35,335 nucleotides of DNA from the NCBI GenBank assembly GCA_030019025.1, contig JASEFR010000014.1:1-35335 (forward strand), written 5' to 3'. This stretch comes from a bacterium. GTDB taxonomy: Bacteria > Hydrothermota > Hydrothermia > UBA1063. Both the position numbers and the translations under genes were made by a program. Positions 19,527 to 26,597 of this stretch are shown here, one piece after another; within the stretch, counting starts at the first letter, position 1, and every line of letters begins with the position of its first letter. A model generated the notes under the pieces. That model was not told the DNA's origin, ran no database searches, and saw nothing but the letters and a program-made list of their open reading frames with translations.

Positions 19527-20662
19527 TGTCAGAGTTTTCTGCAATTGTAGTTGCTGCTGGTCAGGGTAAAAGGTTTGGTGGAGATAAAGCATTTGTTGAA
19601 GTTTTTGGAAAATACCTTGTAGAATATTCCCTTGAAGTATTCGAAAGACATCCTCTTATTTCAGAAGTTGTTCTTGTGTTAAGCAGGCAGAACATCGCAA
19701 AGGGCGAGGAATTAAAGGCAAAGTTTCATAAGCTTACTTCCATTGTTGAAGGAGGGGCAGAAAGAAGTGAATCTGTTCGCAATGGGGTCCGCGAAGCAAA
19801 GGGTGAGTATGTATTGATCCACGACTCTGCAAGGGCCAATGTTAGCAAAGAAATAGTAAACAATGTGATAGCCGGCCTTAAAGAGTTTGATGCGGTGGTT
19901 CCGGGAATTCCCGTAAGGGATACCGTAGGTTACTTTGAGTCGGAAATTTTTTCTACCCAATTGGAAAGAGATAATCTGTATTTGATTCAAACTCCACAGG
20001 GTTTTAGGAGGAAATTGCTCCTTAAATGCTATGAAAAAGCGCAGAAAACATATACTGACGAATCAACTATGGTTTTTGACCTTTTGGGAATAAGGGCAAA
20101 GGTTGTGGAGGGCAGTTTTGAAAATTTTAAAATCACATATCCGGAGGATCTCGTCCATTTCAAAAAATTATTGGGAGGGGAGATGGGATTGAGGGTGGGT
20201 CTGGGCTATGACTCCCATAGGCTTGAACAGGGCAAGACTTTGATCCTTGGCGGAGTTGTTGTTTCAAAGGAAATTGGTCCTGTTGCTCATTCCGATGGAG
20301 ATTGTTTGGTACACTCAATCATTGATGCGTTTCTTGGCGCTGTGGGGGATAGGGATATTGGATACCATTTTCCTGACAGCGATCCCAAATTTGCTGGTGT
20401 TTCAAGCTTAAAACTTCTTGGAGAGATCCTGGAAAAGTGGAAAAGCAGAGTGGAGATAATTAACGTTGACTCCTTTGTTAAACTGGAAAAGCCAAAGATT
20501 CGAGACTTGATACCAGAGATGAAGGGAAAAATTTCAAGGATTCTTGAAATCGCTCCAGAGAGAATTAACATAAAGGCAAAGACGGGAGAGATGGTAGGCC
20601 CTGTTGGCGAATCCCGGCTTATTGAATGTGAAACAATTATTCTTCTGAGATTTAAATCCTAA
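19526..20662 (+). CDS. ispDF: bifunctional IspD/IspF (MEP isoprenoid pathway)
   Basis: The 378-residue protein fuses two MEP-pathway enzymes. Residues 1-219 are IspD (MEP cytidylyltransferase) with VVAAGQGKRFGGDK, IHDSAR and QTPQGFRRKLL; residues 221-378 are IspF (cyclodiphosphate synthase) with metal ligands D229 and H231 (GYDSHRL), the HSDGDCLVHS block with H263, and GDRDIGYHFPDSDP. The fusion skips IspE between the two steps, as in other known IspDF proteins. An in-frame ATG at codon 220 (20183) is preceded by GGGAGGGG, so free IspF might also be made. It is the last gene of the operon; its TAA overlaps the stop of the convergent PhoU-like gene. Confidence 0.95.
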   Translation: MSEFSAIVVAAGQGKRFGGDKAFVEVFGKYLVEYSLEVFERHPLISEVVLVLSRQNIAKGEELKAKFHKLTSIVEGGAERSESVRNGVREAKGEYVLIHDSARANVSKEIVNNVIAGLKEFDAVVPGIPVRDTVGYFESEIFSTQLERDNLYLIQTPQGFRRKLLLKCYEKAQKTYTDESTMVFDLLGIRAKVVEGSFENFKITYPEDLVHFKKLLGGEMGLRVGLGYDSHRLEQGKTLILGGVVVSKEIGPVAHSDGDCLVHSIIDAFLGAVGDRDIGYHFPDSDPKFAGVSSLKLLGEILEKWKSRVEIINVDSFVKLEKPKIRDLIPEMKGKISRILEIAPERINIKAKTGEMVGPVGESRLIECETIILLRFKS

Positions 20663-21324
20663 AATTCACTTTCAGGTTGGAAACTTATTTTGGGATAGGG
20701 GTTAACTATAGATGAGGCAACATTTTTAATGTGAGCACTAACCCTTTTGAGATATCTTGTTAATAGAGCTATTATTATTGCCTTCCTTGGCTTCAGGGAA
20801 TCATCTTTTGAAACTTCCCTAAGCAATTCTTCCAGGACTTTATTTATTTCCAAATGTTTTTTCATAACGTATTCAGCCTTCTCTTCATCAGCTTCCTTAA
20901 GGGCTAAATAGGTTACGTCAAATTCGTGTGAAATGTCCTCGGAAATCTTTTTTAGTTTATTTATGTAGGAATCTTCGTCAAGTTTTTCAGGGTATATTTC
21001 AATAAGTTCAAACATGTTTTTACAATAATCTCCAATTCGCTCGATGTCAATTATGATACTGCTTAAAGAAAGGGCATAGGCAATATCCACTTTATCCGCG
21101 CCAAAAACAAGGTGTTTTAGAATCTTTTCTCTAATTTCTATTTCCCGTTTGTTTACCTTTTTATCGATAGAGTAAGGGTCAAAGCCTTCTTCAACTGCTT
21201 CGAATAGAAACTTGTTGGTCTCAATGTACATATATTTTACCTGGATCAACATTTCAAGGCCTTCTTCAAAGGCCTCCTGGAGCAAGGTTTTCCCTCTTAA
21301 AAGATCCCACAGTTTCCTTTTCAT
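20659..21324 (-). CDS. PhoU-like domain protein
   Basis: The 221-residue all-helical protein carries the PhoU metal-cluster motifs twice: IDIERIGDYCKNM in the first half and RYLKRVSAHIKNVASS in the second. PhoU proteins modulate phosphate uptake and signalling. Its ATG overlaps the end of the upstream Na/Pi cotransporter gene by four bases (ATGA), so the two are coupled, and a role in controlling that transporter is the natural inference. The stop overlaps the ispDF stop in a tail-to-tail arrangement of four bases. Confidence 0.88.
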   Translation of the reverse strand: MKRKLWDLLRGKTLLQEAFEEGLEMLIQVKYMYIETNKFLFEAVEEGFDPYSIDKKVNKREIEIREKILKHLVFGADKVDIAYALSLSSIIIDIERIGDYCKNMFELIEIYPEKLDEDSYINKLKKISEDISHEFDVTYLALKEADEEKAEYVMKKHLEINKVLEELLREVSKDDSLKPRKAIIIALLTRYLKRVSAHIKNVASSIVNPYPKISFQPESEF

Positions 21325-22391
21325 CTTCTACCTCCTAACCATATTATAATGGCTGGTACCACATAAAAGATTATAATAGTATACAGTAATGCAATAACCT
21401 TCCTTTTTGTTGCAATCTTGGCAAAAATCTTCGCTATCTTCACAGGTAGCTCCCTGTAAATAAGTGTATTAAGTATTACGCCATATGTATTGAAAAGCAA
21501 GTGTGTAAAGGCGATTGCCAGCGCCGCCGGGCTTTTTGTGATTAAGGCTGCGAGAATTGCAGTAATAGTGGTTCCAATGTTTGCTCCCATTGTATAGTAA
21601 AAGATCCTCCTAAGGTCAAGAAGGTCAACAGCAGCAAGAGGAACTGCAAGGGAGGTTGTACAGGAACTGGATTGGACAATGGAAGTCAATACAAGTCCAG
21701 AGATAAACGAAGTTCTTGTGTTTTTGAAGAAAATGGTGTTGAGATATCGGTCCACATATTTTTTAGAGATTTTTGTCATGCTTTTTACAATGTATTTAAG
21801 TGAGATTAGTAAAACTGTCACAGCAATTAGGATAACGGCAAGAGGATACTTTTTAAGAGGGGAGCTTAAAAGGAGCTTTATAAGCGGTTCAAGGATAATT
21901 TTTAATGGAGATACAAACTTAAACCCCCCCATGTTTTTAAAGAGATGGGCCAAAAAATTAGCTGATTTTTCAAGAGGGTGAAAGAAGTGCTCTAAAGGGA
22001 GGAAGGTAAAGGCAGACAAAAGGTTGAAAAAATCGTGAACGGTCGCAGCCTGAATAGCTTTTTCAAACTCTTTTCCTTTTTTAAGATGGGCAAGGGATAT
22101 CAGGGTGTTTGTTACCGTAGTACCTATATTGGCTCCCATGATCATTGGAATTGCATTTCTGATATTTAAAGTTCCAGCTGCTATTAAGCTAACAATAATG
22201 GAAGTGGTGGATGAGGATGATTGTAAGATTGCGGTTGCGAGGAGACCTGTGGAAAAACCCACTAAAGGGTGTGCAGTGTTCTGAATTAGCATATTTGCAA
22301 AACCGCTACCGAGAAGTTGGAATCCCTTTGATAAAAGCTCAATGCTGAAAAAGAAAAAATAAAAGGAAATCAAAAGAATCAAACCGTACAT
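21321..22391 (-). CDS. Na+/phosphate cotransporter family membrane protein
   Basis: The 356-residue, highly hydrophobic protein has the internal repeat of Na/Pi cotransporters (NptA/type II). The hallmark QSSS segments occur in both halves: TAILQSSSSTTSIIVSLIAAG with MGANIGTTVTNTL, and SIVQSSSCTTSLAVPLAA with MGANIGTTITAIL. It likely imports phosphate, or exports it, driven by sodium. Many relatives carry a fused C-terminal PhoU domain; here that domain is a separate overlapping gene. No Shine-Dalgarno precedes the ATG, but a promoter-like pair ends six bases before it, suggesting a leaderless mRNA. Confidence 0.9.
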   Translation of the reverse strand: MYGLILLISFYFFFFSIELLSKGFQLLGSGFANMLIQNTAHPLVGFSTGLLATAILQSSSSTTSIIVSLIAAGTLNIRNAIPMIMGANIGTTVTNTLISLAHLKKGKEFEKAIQAATVHDFFNLLSAFTFLPLEHFFHPLEKSANFLAHLFKNMGGFKFVSPLKIILEPLIKLLLSSPLKKYPLAVILIAVTVLLISLKYIVKSMTKISKKYVDRYLNTIFFKNTRTSFISGLVLTSIVQSSSCTTSLAVPLAAVDLLDLRRIFYYTMGANIGTTITAILAALITKSPAALAIAFTHLLFNTYGVILNTLIYRELPVKIAKIFAKIATKRKVIALLYTIIIFYVVPAIIIWLGGRR

Positions 22392-22397
22392 GAAATA

Positions 22398-22426
22398 ATG
22401 TTAAAGAGGTGTGCTTGAATAATCAA
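22398..22426 (-). promoter_or_regulatory. putative promoter of the Na/Pi cotransporter gene (leaderless type)
   Basis: On the minus strand TTGATT (22426-22421), a 17-base spacer and TAACAT (22403-22398) are followed by six bases and then the ATG at 22391. The expected transcription start therefore falls on or next to the A of the start codon, and no ribosome site is present. The same -10 hexamer, spacer length and ATG distance recur at 33187-33215. Confidence 0.5.
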
Positions 22427-22577
22427 AGAAATTAGGAGTTTTCTATTATATTTTAAGTTCCATAGCTTCATGAGAAAGTCATTTTAAAGGGGGGATGGCT
22501 TGCCCAGAAGTCGCTATAGGATAAATTGGAGCCGATGTTTTAAATTAGTGAAAATTTTTAGTGAGTTAATTTGGTAT

Positions 22578-22606
22578 TTGACTCGACGTTTTTTTTACAA
22601 TTAATC
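22578..22606 (+). promoter_or_regulatory. possible promoter of the small Cys-rich gene
   Basis: TTGACT (22578-22583) and TTAATC (22601-22606) are 17 bases apart, with a run of eight Ts in the spacer. The -35 is good and the -10 is weak. It would give a leader of about 32 bases carrying the strong ribosome site of the 22645 gene. Confidence 0.35.
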
Positions 22607-22644
22607 GGTCGCCTCGAGGTGGCAAAACCAAAAGGAGGTGCAAT

Positions 22645-22788
22645 ATGATAAACATACTAACTGATATTGTAGTATCAAGGACCCAGAAGGCATGTGTATG
22701 TGTGTGCCTGTCTCCTGGATGCCAATACAGTGAAGACTACTTGATGGGATATACAGATGGTTATGCTGATGGAACGTTAGATCGTTAG
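22645..22788 (+). CDS. small Cys-rich protein with GX3G repeat, unknown function
   Basis: This 47-codon open frame is too short for usual gene finding but has a near-perfect ribosome site (AAAGGAGGTG, six bases before the ATG). The peptide has a short N-terminal part, then four close cysteines (C17, C19, C21, C26 in ACVCVCLSPGC) and a glycine/aspartate/tyrosine tail GYTDGYADG, with glycines spaced by three (G35, G39, G43). The cysteines could bind a metal or form disulfides; the GX3G pattern recalls the Yae1-type repeat. No modifying enzyme or transporter adjoins it. A candidate promoter lies upstream and a strong hairpin starts 10 bases after the stop. The antisense frame is longer but lacks a ribosome site. 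Function is unknown. Confidence 0.6.
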   Translation: MINILTDIVVSRTQKACVCVCLSPGCQYSEDYLMGYTDGYADGTLDR

Positions 22789-22797
22789 GAATGAGCA

Positions 22798-22831
22798 GGT
22801 ACCCGATGTCCGGCGCCAGACATCGGGTACC
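22798..22831. repeat. perfect 13-bp inverted repeat (hairpin) after the small gene
   Basis: GGTACCCGATGTC at 22798-22810 is the exact reverse complement of 22819-22831, with an eight-base loop. It is GC-rich in an AT-rich gap and starts 10 bases after the small gene's stop. No T run follows, so it is not a standard terminator; it may stabilise the mRNA 3' end, or be a protein-binding site. Confidence 0.75.
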
Positions 22832-22834
22832 CGA

Positions 22835-22852
22835 GTATATTGTGGAATATAC
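22835..22852. repeat. second short inverted repeat next to the 13-bp hairpin
   Basis: GTATATT (22835-22841) pairs with AATATAC (22846-22852) around a GTGG loop, only three bases after the previous hairpin. The two together form a compact tandem-hairpin block. Role unknown. Confidence 0.5.
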
Positions 22853-23270
22853 GGCTACAGGGATGAGAAAAAATTGGTTTAAAGAAGGCACTTTCAAAAT
22901 TTCCCAACCGCCGAATTAGGTCGGTTCCCCTGTGAGAAAAAAAGGCGAAAATATACATAAATAAGTTGAAAGCACAGATGAAGTTGGTAAAGGCTATTAA
23001 GGGTATGTTGATTAAAGAGAGGAAAGGTTATTTAGAAAAAGCCTGATACTAAGGGTATTGGAAATCTCTGAGAACAATATGCGGAAACTTTCTCAGTGTA
23101 ATGTATTATATAAAGGGTAAAATTTGAAAAGAAGTAAGAAAAGGCGTTAAAAGACATTTTTCTAAGTTAATTTTTGTATCCCTGGGATGCAGTTTTAAGT
23201 TTTTGAAACATCATCGTGTGTAAAGGAAGATGAGACTTTTCAGGAAGAATTGTTTTTTGGAAACGCTGCA
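22853..23270. other. AT-rich non-coding gap
   Basis: No convincing gene is visible in this stretch of about 420 bases. Frames of 18 and 22 codons (starting near 22862 and 22979) lack ribosome sites. An inverted repeat CTGAGAA (23068-23074) / TTCTCAG (23090-23096) with a 15-base loop, and an AACCG...CGGTT repeat near 22910-22925, are the only structures I can point to. I could not match it to tmRNA, RNase P, SRP RNA or a riboswitch by eye. The similar stretch at 22427-22577 also shows no gene. Confidence 0.5.
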
Positions 23271-23273
23271 GGA

Positions 23274-23302
23274 TTGACCGTTAAAACTGATTGGGTTATA
23301 AT
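23274..23302 (+). promoter_or_regulatory. near-consensus sigma70 promoter of the outer-membrane-type gene
   Basis: TTGACC at 23274-23279 and a perfect TATAAT at 23297-23302 are separated by 17 bases. The expected start near 23309 gives a leader of about 17 bases that contains the AAGGAGGG ribosome site of the gene at 23326. This is the best promoter match in the window and suggests strong expression. Confidence 0.8.
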
Positions 23303-23325
23303 TAAAACACATATAAGGAGGGTGT

Positions 23326-24120
23326 ATGAAGAAAGTGCTGATGTTAGTGTTAACAATAGGAGTGTTGGGTGCCCAGACCCTTGATGAACGTGTTGAAAAT
23401 ATGGCTGTTTCTCTTACCGACAAGGCTGCAGCCCTGATTTCTTCTGGGGTAATATCCAATGCGGGATGCAAAGGCGGATTGCCTCACTTTAACCTGGGTG
23501 TTGCTGCGAATGCCAGTTGGTTTAAGTTTACCAATCCTATTAATTCTGAAGAAATATCTTTCCCTGCTGTCTTCCCATACATATACGGTGAAGTCGGGCT
23601 CTTTAAGGGTTTCTCTTTTACTCCCCTTTTAAGGGGACTTTTTGCGGTTGATGTAATTGGTAAATACGCTCCAACACTCATTAAATCCGATTACTTTGAG
23701 GAATCTCCCTATCTCATTGGTTACGGTTTAAAAGTTCAAGTTCTAAAAGACCAGCTTGTTCCTCCCACTCCTGCTGTCTCGGTTGCCCTCATTAATCACG
23801 AATACAAAAACCTCACTTTTAAATTTGATACCCTCTATACAAGCCTGAGTCTTAAGGATCTTTCAATCAGAGCTTCTGTCTCCAAAAACGTTCTTTTTAT
23901 AACTCCTTATCTTGGAGCGAGTTACGATATTTATTCATTGAACACAAATTATTGGACGACGAGTGACTCCACCAGAAAGGAAATACAAGCAGTTGAAAAC
24001 AATACCCTTTCTTATTTTGGCGGTATAGAGTTCAAAATTCTGGTGATTAAAGGGTATCTTGAAGGCTCGTATAGAAGCAACAGGTTTGGCCTTACACTTG
24101 GGTTTAAAGCAGGTATATAA
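23326..24120 (+). CDS. secreted, probable outer-membrane beta-barrel protein, unknown function
   Basis: The 264-residue product starts with a signal peptide (MKKVLMLVLTIGVLGA, likely cut after A16). The mature part has repeated alternating hydrophobic/polar strands with aromatic ends, such as FPYIYGEVGLFKGFSFTPLL, LFITPYLGASYDIY and FGLTLGFKAGI at the C-terminus, as expected for an outer-membrane barrel. A short helical stretch (about 20-45) precedes the first strand. I recognise no specific family. Its near-consensus promoter and strong ribosome site suggest an abundant envelope protein. The trkH-type gene starts 40 bases downstream and may be cotranscribed. Confidence 0.7.
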   Translation: MKKVLMLVLTIGVLGAQTLDERVENMAVSLTDKAAALISSGVISNAGCKGGLPHFNLGVAANASWFKFTNPINSEEISFPAVFPYIYGEVGLFKGFSFTPLLRGLFAVDVIGKYAPTLIKSDYFEESPYLIGYGLKVQVLKDQLVPPTPAVSVALINHEYKNLTFKFDTLYTSLSLKDLSIRASVSKNVLFITPYLGASYDIYSLNTNYWTTSDSTRKEIQAVENNTLSYFGGIEFKILVIKGYLEGSYRSNRFGLTLGFKAGI

Positions 24121-24160
24121 TATAGCTGGTTAGATAAATTCTCTTCAAAACTGTAATTTT

Positions 24161-25555
24161 ATGGAACGGCGAGCCTTTTTGCTTCTCGTGTTGGGTTACT
24201 TTTCTGCCATATTTTTGGGGTCATTACTTTTACTGTTACCTTTTTCAAGGCGTGGGCCGCTGTGTTTTACCGATGCTTTCTTTACAGCAACATCTGCTAT
24301 ATGCGTGACCGGTTTAATTGTGAAAGATACACCTGTGTTTTTCACTTTGTTTGGGAAAGCTGTTATCCTTACTTTGATTCAGCTTGGCGGTATCGGTTAT
24401 ATGAGTGTAGCGGGCGTATTATTGCATCGATTGAGAAGGAGCTTGATTCTTCCAGAGATGATGGCCCAGGGATTTCCCGAACTTAAGCCCGGTTTTGCTT
24501 TTTATTTTGCCAAACGGGTGGTGATTTATACTTTGGTTATTGAGTCCATTGGAATAATATTGTTGTTCTTTGCTTTTTTAAAATATTTTCCACCAATTCT
24601 TGCTTTTCAACACGCGGTATTTCAGGCTATTTCCGCTTTTTGTAATGCAGGATTTTCAACTTTTTCCAATTCGTTGATGTCTTTTCGAGGCGACCCTTTT
24701 GTAAATTTTGTTGTTATCCTGTTAATAATAACAGGCGGGCTGGGATTCTTTGTCCTTAATGAATTAAAGGAATTTTTCAAAAGTAGAGTGGAATTGCTTA
24801 AAAAATTTGTAAGAAAAGATTCAGGCGAGAGGATTTCAGGAAAAACCTTCCGGTTTTCCACCCATACGCGGGCCGTTTTTACGTGGACGATTATCCTTGT
24901 CGTTGGGGGATTTATTTTAATTTTATTCCTCGAGATAAACAACGGTTTCAGAAACTTTTCAACTTCAGAAAAGATTTTGGCAGCACTTTTTCAGTCTGTT
25001 ACTCCTCGAACCTGCGGTTTTAATACCGTTGATTTCTCTCTTCTTGCGCCTGCGACATTAAGTTTAATTATGCTTCTTATGTATATAGGTGGAAGTCCAG
25101 GTGGGACCGCGGGAGGAGTTAAAACGAATACTTTTGCTCTTGCTTTTTTGTGGATTTTTCACCACCTTAGGGGATACAAAAATGTTTATTTATTCAAGAG
25201 AAGAATTTCTGATGCAGCGGTAGAAAAGGCAATTTTGATTTTAATTCTTTCCTCCACCTATCTGTTCATTAGTTACTTTTTAATTGTGTCTTTTGACAAG
25301 TATGTGCTTTCACTCCACACTCCCATAGAAATAGCTTTTGAGACCGTTTCAGCCTTTGGTACAGTGGGCCTTTCAACTGGCTCTCGTGTTTTCAATAATG
25401 TAAGTCTTTCTGCCGATTTCAATATACTTTCCAAGTGGATTATAATTTTACTTATGATAATTGGTAAGGTTGGTGTTCTTTCGGTGGCTACCTACATGAT
25501 AGAAAGGACTAAGATAGAGATAGGCTATCCGGAAGACAGATATATAGTGGGGTGA
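24161..25555 (+). CDS. TrkH/KtrB-type potassium uptake membrane subunit
   Basis: The 464-residue membrane protein belongs to the TrkH/TrkG/KtrB family of K+ translocating subunits. The four pore-loop repeats are visible with their selectivity glycines: AICVTGLIVKD, FCNAGFSTFSNS, TPRTCGFNTVDF and AFGTVGLSTGS, with the GGSPGGTAGGVKTNTFAL segment following the third. The gene starts with ATG but has no obvious ribosome site; a TTACA/TATATA-like pair 17 bases apart (24091-24119) in the end of the previous gene may be its promoter, at low confidence. Six bases after the stop begins the regulatory NAD-binding subunit, so the pair forms a Trk/Ktr system. Confidence 0.93.
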   Translation: MERRAFLLLVLGYFSAIFLGSLLLLLPFSRRGPLCFTDAFFTATSAICVTGLIVKDTPVFFTLFGKAVILTLIQLGGIGYMSVAGVLLHRLRRSLILPEMMAQGFPELKPGFAFYFAKRVVIYTLVIESIGIILLFFAFLKYFPPILAFQHAVFQAISAFCNAGFSTFSNSLMSFRGDPFVNFVVILLIITGGLGFFVLNELKEFFKSRVELLKKFVRKDSGERISGKTFRFSTHTRAVFTWTIILVVGGFILILFLEINNGFRNFSTSEKILAALFQSVTPRTCGFNTVDFSLLAPATLSLIMLLMYIGGSPGGTAGGVKTNTFALAFLWIFHHLRGYKNVYLFKRRISDAAVEKAILILILSSTYLFISYFLIVSFDKYVLSLHTPIEIAFETVSAFGTVGLSTGSRVFNNVSLSADFNILSKWIIILLMIIGKVGVLSVATYMIERTKIEIGYPEDRYIVG

Positions 25556-25561
25556 ATTTAT

Positions 25562-26290
25562 ATGAACATTCTTGTTATCGGTGCTGGAAGGTTTGGAAGG
25601 TCATTAGCAGAAGTGTTTATGCGGGAAAATCACACTGTTGTTCTGGTGGATAAAAACGAAAATAAAATAAAGGGAATGGAAGACAGGGTTTCCCAAGCGG
25701 TAATTCTTGATAGTACAGAAGAGGAAGCCTTAGCTCGCTTAAATTTAGAGGACTTTGATTACGTTTTCCTATGCATTTCTGAAATTTCAGCATCAATCTT
25801 GACTGCACAAATATTGCAGGATAGAAAGATTAAAAATGTTTATGCTAAAGCCTCAAATGATGTGCATGCAAAAATTTTATCCCGGCTTGGGGTATCCAGG
25901 GTTATTCAGCCCGAAAAACAGTCCGCAGAGAGACTGGCTATGAGTATAATGTGGGGAACTGTTGAGCTTGCAGACCTCCTCAGGAAGAAGAATGTCATGA
26001 TATCCACTGTTGATGTCCCGAGAAATTTCCAAAAGAAGTCACTGAGTGAACTTGAGATAAGAAAAAAATTCGGTCTTTATGTCATTGCCGTTGAGAGGAA
26101 TGAACCAATTGTTGTGGGAGATGGCTCCGAACCTGAGGATGGGACAAAAATCGGTGTTTCTACTAAAACCGTCACATACGTCTTACCCGATGGTGGGTTT
26201 GAAATAGAAAGGACTGACAAGCTCATTGTGATAGGAACTCGTGAAAACATTGAGAAGTTTGTAAACTATGTTTCAAAAGAAGCCGAGTAA
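25562..26290 (+). CDS. TrkA/KtrA-type potassium uptake regulatory subunit
   Basis: The 242-residue cytoplasmic protein has an N-terminal RCK Rossmann domain (VIGAGRFGRSLAEVF, then VVLVDKNENKIKGME with the acidic adenine-ribose residue) and a C-terminal TrkA_C-like domain (about 150-240) ending in TDKLIVIGTRENIEKF. It binds nucleotides and gates the adjacent TrkH-type channel. One RCK unit is present, as in KtrA, rather than the two of E. coli TrkA. A GGGGTGA ribosome site precedes the ATG. The next gene starts inside its last 23 bases. Confidence 0.92.
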   Translation: MNILVIGAGRFGRSLAEVFMRENHTVVLVDKNENKIKGMEDRVSQAVILDSTEEEALARLNLEDFDYVFLCISEISASILTAQILQDRKIKNVYAKASNDVHAKILSRLGVSRVIQPEKQSAERLAMSIMWGTVELADLLRKKNVMISTVDVPRNFQKKSLSELEIRKKFGLYVIAVERNEPIVVGDGSEPEDGTKIGVSTKTVTYVLPDGGFEIERTDKLIVIGTRENIEKFVNYVSKEAE

Positions 26291-26597
26291 AAAAGAGATT
26301 TCAACCTACTCTAATGAGGAACTCTTTGAATTCTTCAAAGAGTCTCTTTTTGAAGGAAATTTTGATTTAGCCGAAAAATGCATAAGCGAGCTATTAAGTA
26401 GGGTTGAATCCAATCAGGTTAAATCGGAAGAGGAAAAACTTAAGTACTATAAGGCGATGGGGATTTTCCAGGAAATGGTTAATAACGAAGAACTTGCCAG
26501 GGAATACTTCTTAAAAAGTCTCGAAATAAAACCAGATGACGAAGAGACATTAAACCACCTTAGAAAATTGTCAGGTCTGGAAGAACAGGGTGAATAG
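26268..26597 (+). CDS. small TPR-like helical protein
   Basis: The 109-residue protein is rich in Glu and Lys and appears all-helical. The segment KYYKAMGIFQEMVNNEELAREYFLKSLEIKPDDEETL is not given in full here but its last part, AREYFLKSLEIKPDDEE, matches the tail of a tetratricopeptide repeat; an earlier half-repeat around residues 20-45 is weaker. TPR proteins are adaptors; no partner is evident. It overlaps the TrkA-type gene by 23 bases and the ZIP transporter gene by 8, so it sits within a tightly coupled operon. No ribosome site stands out. Confidence 0.65.
   Translation: MFQKKPSKKEISTYSNEELFEFFKESLFEGNFDLAEKCISELLSRVESNQVKSEEEKLKYYKAMGIFQEMVNNEELAREYFLKSLEIKPDDEETLNHLRKLSGLEEQGE

Noticed and set aside
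22601-22897. Minus-strand open frame of 98 codons in the 0.93-kb gap
   Set aside because: It has no ribosome site, runs through both hairpins and has no recognisable feature; the short plus-strand gene has the better signals.
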